This document shows, in pieces, positions 59,728 to 64,000 of a stretch of DNA of 64,000 bases (position 1 is the first letter of the stretch; each line of letters starts with the position of its first letter). The notes beneath the pieces are model-generated. The model was not told where the DNA came from, made no database searches, and worked only from the letters and a program-made list of their open reading frames with translations. This stretch comes from Cypionkella sinensis (GTDB taxonomy: Bacteria > Pseudomonadota > Alphaproteobacteria > Rhodobacterales > Rhodobacteraceae). A program made the translations under genes and the position numbers. Location of the stretch: assembly GCF_042646385.1 (NCBI RefSeq), contig NZ_JBHRTO010000001.1, positions 1,798,001-1,862,000 of the forward strand, given 5' to 3'.

Positions 59728-60437
59728 ACGAACCGCCCGACGCGGCGGGTGGCCGAATTGCCGACCAGAACCACCGTACGCATATCGGCCATTTCTGGCG
59801 TAGCCTGCCCCAAGGTGACGGTCTGGATGCGTTCGTCTGGCGTGGATACCGCGCGGGCGAAGGTGATCAGCCGATCCGGGCCACATTCTTCGCGCAAAAT
59901 CTCCAGCGCGCGGGCGAATTGATGCGGGCGGCTGGCGGAGCGGGGGTTGTAGAAGCCCATGGCGAAATCAGCTTGCGCGGCAAGGCGCAGGCGGTGTTCC
60001 ACCAACTCCCACGGCTTGAGGTTATCGGAAAGGTTGATGGCGCAGAAATCATGGCCCAAGGGCGCGCCGGTATGGGCGGCAGCGGCCAGCATGGCGGTGA
60101 TGCCGGGCAGGATGCGGATGTCGAGATCGTGCAGGTCGGGGTGCTTTTCCAGCGCCTCGAACAAAGCCGAGGCCATGGCGAACACGCCGGGATCGCCGGA
60201 GGAGACAATCACCACCTTTGCCCCTTCCGAGGCCAGCCGCAGGGCGTGGTCGGCGCGATCAATCTCGACCCGGTTGTCTGATCCGTGCAGGGTCAGACCG
60301 GGGCGGGGGGCGACGCGGGCGACGTAAGGGAAATAGCCGATCACATCGGTGGCCTCGGCCAAGGCGGCGCGCACCTCGGGTGTCACCATCGCTTCATCGC
60401 CGGGGCCAAGGCCCGCGACGGCCAACCAGCCGGTCAT
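59706..60437 (-). CDS. cobJ: Precorrin-3B C(17)-methyltransferase CobJ
   Basis: Ring-contracting tetrapyrrole methylase of 243 residues. Diagnostic stretches: LAVAGLGPGDEAMVTPEVRA, DVIGYFPYVARV, VVIVSSGDPGVFAMASALFE, and ILPGITAMLAAAAHTGAPLG; the middle SDNLKPWELVEHRL and FYNPRSASRPHQF are typical of CobJ. It starts at the ATG overlapping the cobI stop. It overlaps cobK tail-to-tail by 22 bases. Confidence 0.95.
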   Translation of the reverse strand: MTGWLAVAGLGPGDEAMVTPEVRAALAEATDVIGYFPYVARVAPRPGLTLHGSDNRVEIDRADHALRLASEGAKVVIVSSGDPGVFAMASALFEALEKHPDLHDLDIRILPGITAMLAAAAHTGAPLGHDFCAINLSDNLKPWELVEHRLRLAAQADFAMGFYNPRSASRPHQFARALEILREECGPDRLITFARAVSTPDERIQTVTLGQATPEMADMRTVVLVGNSATRRVGRFVYTPRSA

Positions 60438-61171
60438 TCCAGCCCCCCGATTTCCGGGCGGCGGCCTTGGCCGTGGACCAGCACGATGGCGAAATAAGGG
60501 CAATCGGCGGCATCGACATCCGCGAGCCGCGCGATGCGCTGCGTGGGCATGGTGCCGCGTTCGACCAGCCAGGCATCGGCGAGCCGCCCGGTGGTTTGCA
60601 GGGCGTTGCGCACCTTCGGCAGGTTGCGCCCGGTTTTCATGATCACCATCGCATCCGAGCGTTGCATGTGATGCACCAGTTCGGCCTCGGGCAGCGTGGC
60701 CATCAGCACGGAAAGCACATCATCGCCCCAGGTGAACGGGGTGCCTACGGCATTCCAGCAGCCGGTCATGCCGGTGATGCCGGGAATCACTTCGACCTCT
60801 GCGCGGCCTTGCAGGCGGGTGTGCAGGTGCATGAATGAGCCGTAGAAGAACGGATCGCCCTCGCACAGCACCACCACTTCGGCGGTTTCGGCGACCTGCG
60901 CCAGACGGTCTGCCCAATCATCGTAGAACCGTGCCAAAGCGTCGTTGTATTCGGGGCTGTCAAAGTGCATCTCGGTCGTGACCGGATATTCCATTGCATA
61001 TTCAATGGCATCCGCGCGCAGCATGCCGTTGACGATGGCGCGGGCCTGGCCCGCGCGCCCGGCCTTGCGGAAGTAGGCGATATGGCGCGCGCTGCGGATC
61101 AGGCGATCGGATTTCACCGAGATCAGGTCAGGGTCGCCGGGGCCGAGGCCTGCACAGATGATCTTGCCCAT
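60434..61171 (-). CDS. cobI: Precorrin-2 C(20)-methyltransferase CobI
   Basis: Methylase of 245 residues acting on precorrin-2 to give precorrin-3A. Features: IICAGLGPGDPDLISVKSDR, HIAYFRKAG, VVVLCEGDPFFYGSFMHLH and VIPGITGMTGCWNAVGTPF. It begins directly after the cobH stop and overlaps the cobJ start by 4 bases. Confidence 0.95.
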   Translation of the reverse strand: MGKIICAGLGPGDPDLISVKSDRLIRSARHIAYFRKAGRAGQARAIVNGMLRADAIEYAMEYPVTTEMHFDSPEYNDALARFYDDWADRLAQVAETAEVVVLCEGDPFFYGSFMHLHTRLQGRAEVEVIPGITGMTGCWNAVGTPFTWGDDVLSVLMATLPEAELVHHMQRSDAMVIMKTGRNLPKVRNALQTTGRLADAWLVERGTMPTQRIARLADVDAADCPYFAIVLVHGQGRRPEIGGLE

Positions 61172-61801
61172 TCACTCCACCCGGCTTGCAAGCGCGTTGA
61201 TCGCGGCCACGGTGATGGCCGAGCCGCCCAAGCGCCCGCGCACGATCAGGCTGGGCACGGGCAGCACCTCCATCAGCGCCGCTTTCGATTCTGCCGCCCC
61301 GATAAAACCGACAGGGCAACCGATGATCGCGGCAGGGCGTGGGCAGGTGGGGTCTTCCAGCATGTTTAGCAGATGGAACAGCGCGGTTGGGGCATTGCCG
61401 ATGGCGACCACCGCGCCCGCCAGATGCGGACGCCACATTTCCAGCGCTGCTGCCGAGCGGGTGTTGCCCATCTGCTTCGCCAGATCGGCCACCCCGGCAT
61501 CATGCAGGGTGCAGATCACCTGATTGCCCGCAGGCAAGCGCCCGCGCGTGACACCTTCCGACACCATGCGGGCATCGCACAGGATCGGCGCGCCGGCCTC
61601 GAGTGCTGCCCGCGCGGCAATCGCCATGCCGGGGGAAAATTCGACGTGGGCCTCAAGCCCGACCATCCCGGCGGCATGGATCATCCGCACCGCGACGATT
61701 TCTTCCTCGGGCGTGAAGCGGGCCAGATCGGCCTCGGCGCGGATCGTCGCAAAGGACTGGCGGTAAATCTCGGCGCCATCGGTGATGTAGGTATGCGGCA
61801 T
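61172..61801 (-). CDS. cobH: Precorrin-8X methylmutase CobH
   Basis: Enzyme of 209 residues that moves the methyl group from C11 to C12 to give hydrogenobyrinic acid. Family stretches: YITDGAEIYRQSFATIRAEA, PILCDARMVSEGVTRGRLPA, IGNAPTALFHLL and GCPVGFIGAAESKAAL. A conserved histidine (VRMIHAAGMV) is present. It shares one base with the cobG stop (TGATG) and abuts cobI. Confidence 0.95.
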   Translation of the reverse strand: MPHTYITDGAEIYRQSFATIRAEADLARFTPEEEIVAVRMIHAAGMVGLEAHVEFSPGMAIAARAALEAGAPILCDARMVSEGVTRGRLPAGNQVICTLHDAGVADLAKQMGNTRSAAALEMWRPHLAGAVVAIGNAPTALFHLLNMLEDPTCPRPAAIIGCPVGFIGAAESKAALMEVLPVPSLIVRGRLGGSAITVAAINALASRVE

Positions 61802-62946
61802 CAGGGAAACTCGGTGAGAATGGAAGGAGAAGCGATCAGGTCTGCGGCGGATAAACCGTCGCGGATGGGAGTGCCAGAGGCGGTGCCATTGCGGATCAGT
61901 GCAAAGCCGGTGGGCGTGGCGGTCAGTGTCAGGGCGGCGGGGCCGGGATGCGCGCAGCCTTTGGTGCAGCCGGAAACGTGCAGGGTTTCGCGCAGATGCG
62001 GGGCCAAAGCGCGGGCAAGGTTGCGGGTTTCGCCATGGGCTTGCAGGCACCCCGGCGCGCCGGTGCAGGCCACCACGCGCAGCATCGGATCATCGGCGCG
62101 GGTGATCAGGCCGGGAAGATCGGGGGCAGCGCCTGCGCCTTCGATCAAAAGCATCCGCCAAGGTGTGACCCGCAGCGGGCCAAGATCGGCCAGCGCGGCC
62201 AAGGTTTCCGCCTGCATCTGGCCGAACTCAAAGCCCACCAGCGCGCCTTGCGCCACAGTGCCGGGGCTTGGCGGCGCTGTGGCGGGAATGCGTGGCGCGT
62301 CAAACCGATCTGGCAGCGGCACCCGCTGCAACAGCGCGGCCATGCGACCCCGGCCTGCATTGACGCCGCCATTTTCGACGAACCAGCGCGCAAGGGCGAT
62401 GGCCTCGGCCACCGCGGTTTGCGGCGTGACGCGCAGGGCGCGGTCGGCCTGGGTGGCCAGCAGCAAGCCATCCGGCCCGGTCTCCAACCAGATATCGGCA
62501 GAAACATCGCGCAGGCAGGGTGTGGCGGCGGTATCGAGCACAAAGCCGAACTTGCCGGGGAGCTGCGGCGCATCGGCAGCCGCCAAAGCCTGCGCAAGCG
62601 CGTCGGCGAGCGGTTGGGTCGCATCCGCTTCTGTCCAGAACGGCGGGACGATGATGTTGCGGCGGGCTTCATCTGCTGCATCGCGGTCGATCAGGTCGAG
62701 CGCGCGCAGGCCTTCGATCAGCGCGGGATGGCTTGCAGGCGTCACGCCGCGCAGTTGCACATTGGCGCGGTTGGAGAGATCAATCAGGCCGTTACCGTGC
62801 AAGCGCGCGAGGCGAGCGATGCCGCGTGCCTGATCGGGGGTTAGCCGACCGGCGCGGGGGCGCACGCGCACCACCAAGCCATCACCGGACTGCATCGGGC
62901 GCAGGGCACCGGGGCACCAGCCTTGGATGATTGGGCTGGCATTCAT
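61801..62946 (-). CDS. cobG: Precorrin-3B synthase CobG
   Basis: Oxygen-dependent monooxygenase of about 381 residues related to sulfite/nitrite reductases; its presence marks the aerobic route. Ferredoxin-like repeats read CPGALRPMQSGDGLVVRVRP and LVGFEFGQMQAETL; iron-sulfur ligands are in CTGAPGCLQAHGE and SGCTKGCAHPG. The start is the ATG overlapping the cobN stop. It is followed by cobH with a one-base overlap. Confidence 0.93.
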   Translation of the reverse strand: MNASPIIQGWCPGALRPMQSGDGLVVRVRPRAGRLTPDQARGIARLARLHGNGLIDLSNRANVQLRGVTPASHPALIEGLRALDLIDRDAADEARRNIIVPPFWTEADATQPLADALAQALAAADAPQLPGKFGFVLDTAATPCLRDVSADIWLETGPDGLLLATQADRALRVTPQTAVAEAIALARWFVENGGVNAGRGRMAALLQRVPLPDRFDAPRIPATAPPSPGTVAQGALVGFEFGQMQAETLAALADLGPLRVTPWRMLLIEGAGAAPDLPGLITRADDPMLRVVACTGAPGCLQAHGETRNLARALAPHLRETLHVSGCTKGCAHPGPAALTLTATPTGFALIRNGTASGTPIRDGLSAADLIASPSILTEFP

Positions 62947-64000
62947 TCCCCCGCCCCCATCATCGCGGCAATCGAGTTGCGCCGGGTGATCCACAGCCCG
63001 GCATCCGCCAAGGCCTGAAACCGCGCGCGCAGGGCGGCCAAGGCGGCGGGATTTTCGGCCTCCATGAAGGCCACAAGATCTTCGCGGCCCAAGGTGGCTT
63101 CGTGATATAAATCAAAAAGATGCGCGGGCACGTCGCGGGTCAGATGGGCGTAGGCGGCAAGGTTATCCAAGGTTGCTGTCACCTCGGCTGCACCCCGGAA
63201 GCCGTGCCGCATCATGCCGCTCGCCCAATCGGGATTCGCCGCCCGTGCGCGCACTACGCGGCCGACTTCCTCGGCCACCAAGCGCGCGCGGGGGGCATCG
63301 GGGCGGGTGGCGTCGATGTGGTAAAGCGCGGGGGCCTCGGCGCCAATCGCGGCCATGGCGGCGGCAAAGCCGCCCTCATGTGCGGCATAATCCGGGGCCA
63401 GCAGGATATCGGTTTCGACCAGATCCTGCACATGCGCATAGCCATCCGCCGAGCGCAGCCGCGCCTCAAGCGCGCCCCGATTCTGCTGGCTTGCGCCCTT
63501 GGCATCCACCGTCCAATCCGAGGCAGAAAGCCAAGCCTCTCCGGCCAAGGCGCGGCCTGCGTCGGAATAATCGTCGAGGGCGGGTTCCATCCCCATGCCG
63601 TAAAGCCCCGGTTTCGGGCCGAACACGCGCGGGCCGACGGCGATGTAAGGGTTCATGTCAGGGGCTTCGTCGCGGGCGGCAAGGGCGGATGCTGCGGCGT
63701 CGAACAACTGGCTGAGGCCGCCGAATACATCGCGGAACAGGCCAGAGACCCGCAAGGTCACGTCGATCCGGGGGCGGTCGAGCAGGGCAAGTGGCAGGAT
63801 TTCGAACCCCGACACGCGCTCGGAGCCGTCATCCCATTTCGGCGCGACCCCGGCGAGGTGCATCGCCATCGCCAGTTCCTCGCCTGCCGTGCGCATGGTG
63901 GCAGAGCCCCAGAGATCAATCACCAGACCGCGCGGCCAGTCGCCTTTGTCTTGCAGATGGCGGCGCAGCAATTCCTCGGCCAGTTTGACGCCTTGCGCAT
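62943..64000 (-). CDS. cobN: Cobaltochelatase subunit CobN, C-terminal part (cut by the window end)
   Basis: Only the last 352 codons are visible; the reading frame is open to base 64000 (reading AQGVKLAEELLRRHLQDKGD at the edge). CobN is the large subunit, of well over 1000 residues, of the ATP-dependent enzyme that inserts cobalt into hydrogenobyrinic acid diamide with CobS and CobT. Family stretches are IDLWGSATMRTAGEELAMAM, VSGFEILPLALLDRPRIDVT and LRVSGLFRDVFGGL, then GMMRHGFRGAAEVTATLDNL near the C-terminus. Its stop overlaps cobG by 4 bases, so it probably heads the cobN-G-H-I-J operon here. Confidence 0.95.
   Translation of the reverse strand, partial: AQGVKLAEELLRRHLQDKGDWPRGLVIDLWGSATMRTAGEELAMAMHLAGVAPKWDDGSERVSGFEILPLALLDRPRIDVTLRVSGLFRDVFGGLSQLFDAAASALAARDEAPDMNPYIAVGPRVFGPKPGLYGMGMEPALDDYSDAGRALAGEAWLSASDWTVDAKGASQQNRGALEARLRSADGYAHVQDLVETDILLAPDYAAHEGGFAAAMAAIGAEAPALYHIDATRPDAPRARLVAEEVGRVVRARAANPDWASGMMRHGFRGAAEVTATLDNLAAYAHLTRDVPAHLFDLYHEATLGREDLVAFMEAENPAALAALRARFQALADAGLWITRRNSIAAMMGAGE

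Overview
The window is one contiguous chromosomal stretch of a GC-rich alphaproteobacterium, most likely a member of the Rhodobacteraceae. This rests on protein recognition (aerobic cob genes including cobE, cobF, cobG and cobN, a DctA/DctB/DctD unit, kdpFABC-DE, a LivFGHM transporter), GC-rich codon use, and many short hairpin-type intergenic repeats. No phage, transposase, integrase, tRNA, rRNA or CRISPR array was seen.

Layout. 1-6.6 kb: rimO; a repeat-rich gap; a secreted protein with five exact 13-residue repeats next to a NarL-type two-component system; trxC with a DUF3775 gene; azlCD. 6.6-11.4 kb: the glycine cleavage operon gcvT-gcvH-gcvP behind a tandem glycine riboswitch, ending in two terminators. 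11.4-17.6 kb: a MATE exporter, then dctA divergent from dctB-dctD; the DctD-like protein has a degenerate ATPase core. 17.7-26.4 kb: a divergent ten-gene uptake/catabolism locus (livGFHM plus an FAD oxidase against gntR, DUF3830, TIGR04076, an aldo/keto reductase and a periplasmic binding protein), substrate unknown. 26.4-33.1 kb: LtrA-like membrane protein, an ABC exporter-type protein, a malonyl-CoA synthetase, and an ArsR/MFS divergent pair with two matching operators.

33.1-41.7 kb: the potassium pump locus, with an unnamed 27-codon membrane ORF, kdpF, kdpA, kdpB, kdpC, an opposing dinB-like gene, kdpD and kdpE, preceded by an 11-bp-period direct repeat that may bind KdpE. 41.8-51.2 kb: oxidoreductase, ppk2 bracketed by direct repeats, a LuxR-type regulator fused to a probably dead alpha/beta hydrolase, GST, methionine aminopeptidase, an NAD-dependent epimerase, and parE. 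51.2-52.3 kb: an AT-rich, apparently foreign gene for a RelA/SpoT-type nucleotidyltransferase, abutting parE.

52.6-64 kb: the aerobic cobalamin pathway. A cobalamin riboswitch precedes an orphan cbiM-like permease and cobF; then cobA-B-M-E-L (minus strand), cobK on the plus strand with its start overlapping that of cobL, and cobJ-I-H-G-N (minus strand, cobN cut by the window end). Together these methylate, reduce, ring-contract and amidate the corrin ring and begin cobalt insertion.

Several non-coding element families recur: a roughly 210-bp multi-hairpin element (2 copies, with compensatory changes), a roughly 137-bp element (2 copies, flanking ppk2), a roughly 60-bp element ending in a TTGTGG dyad (3 copies) and a duplicated terminator module.
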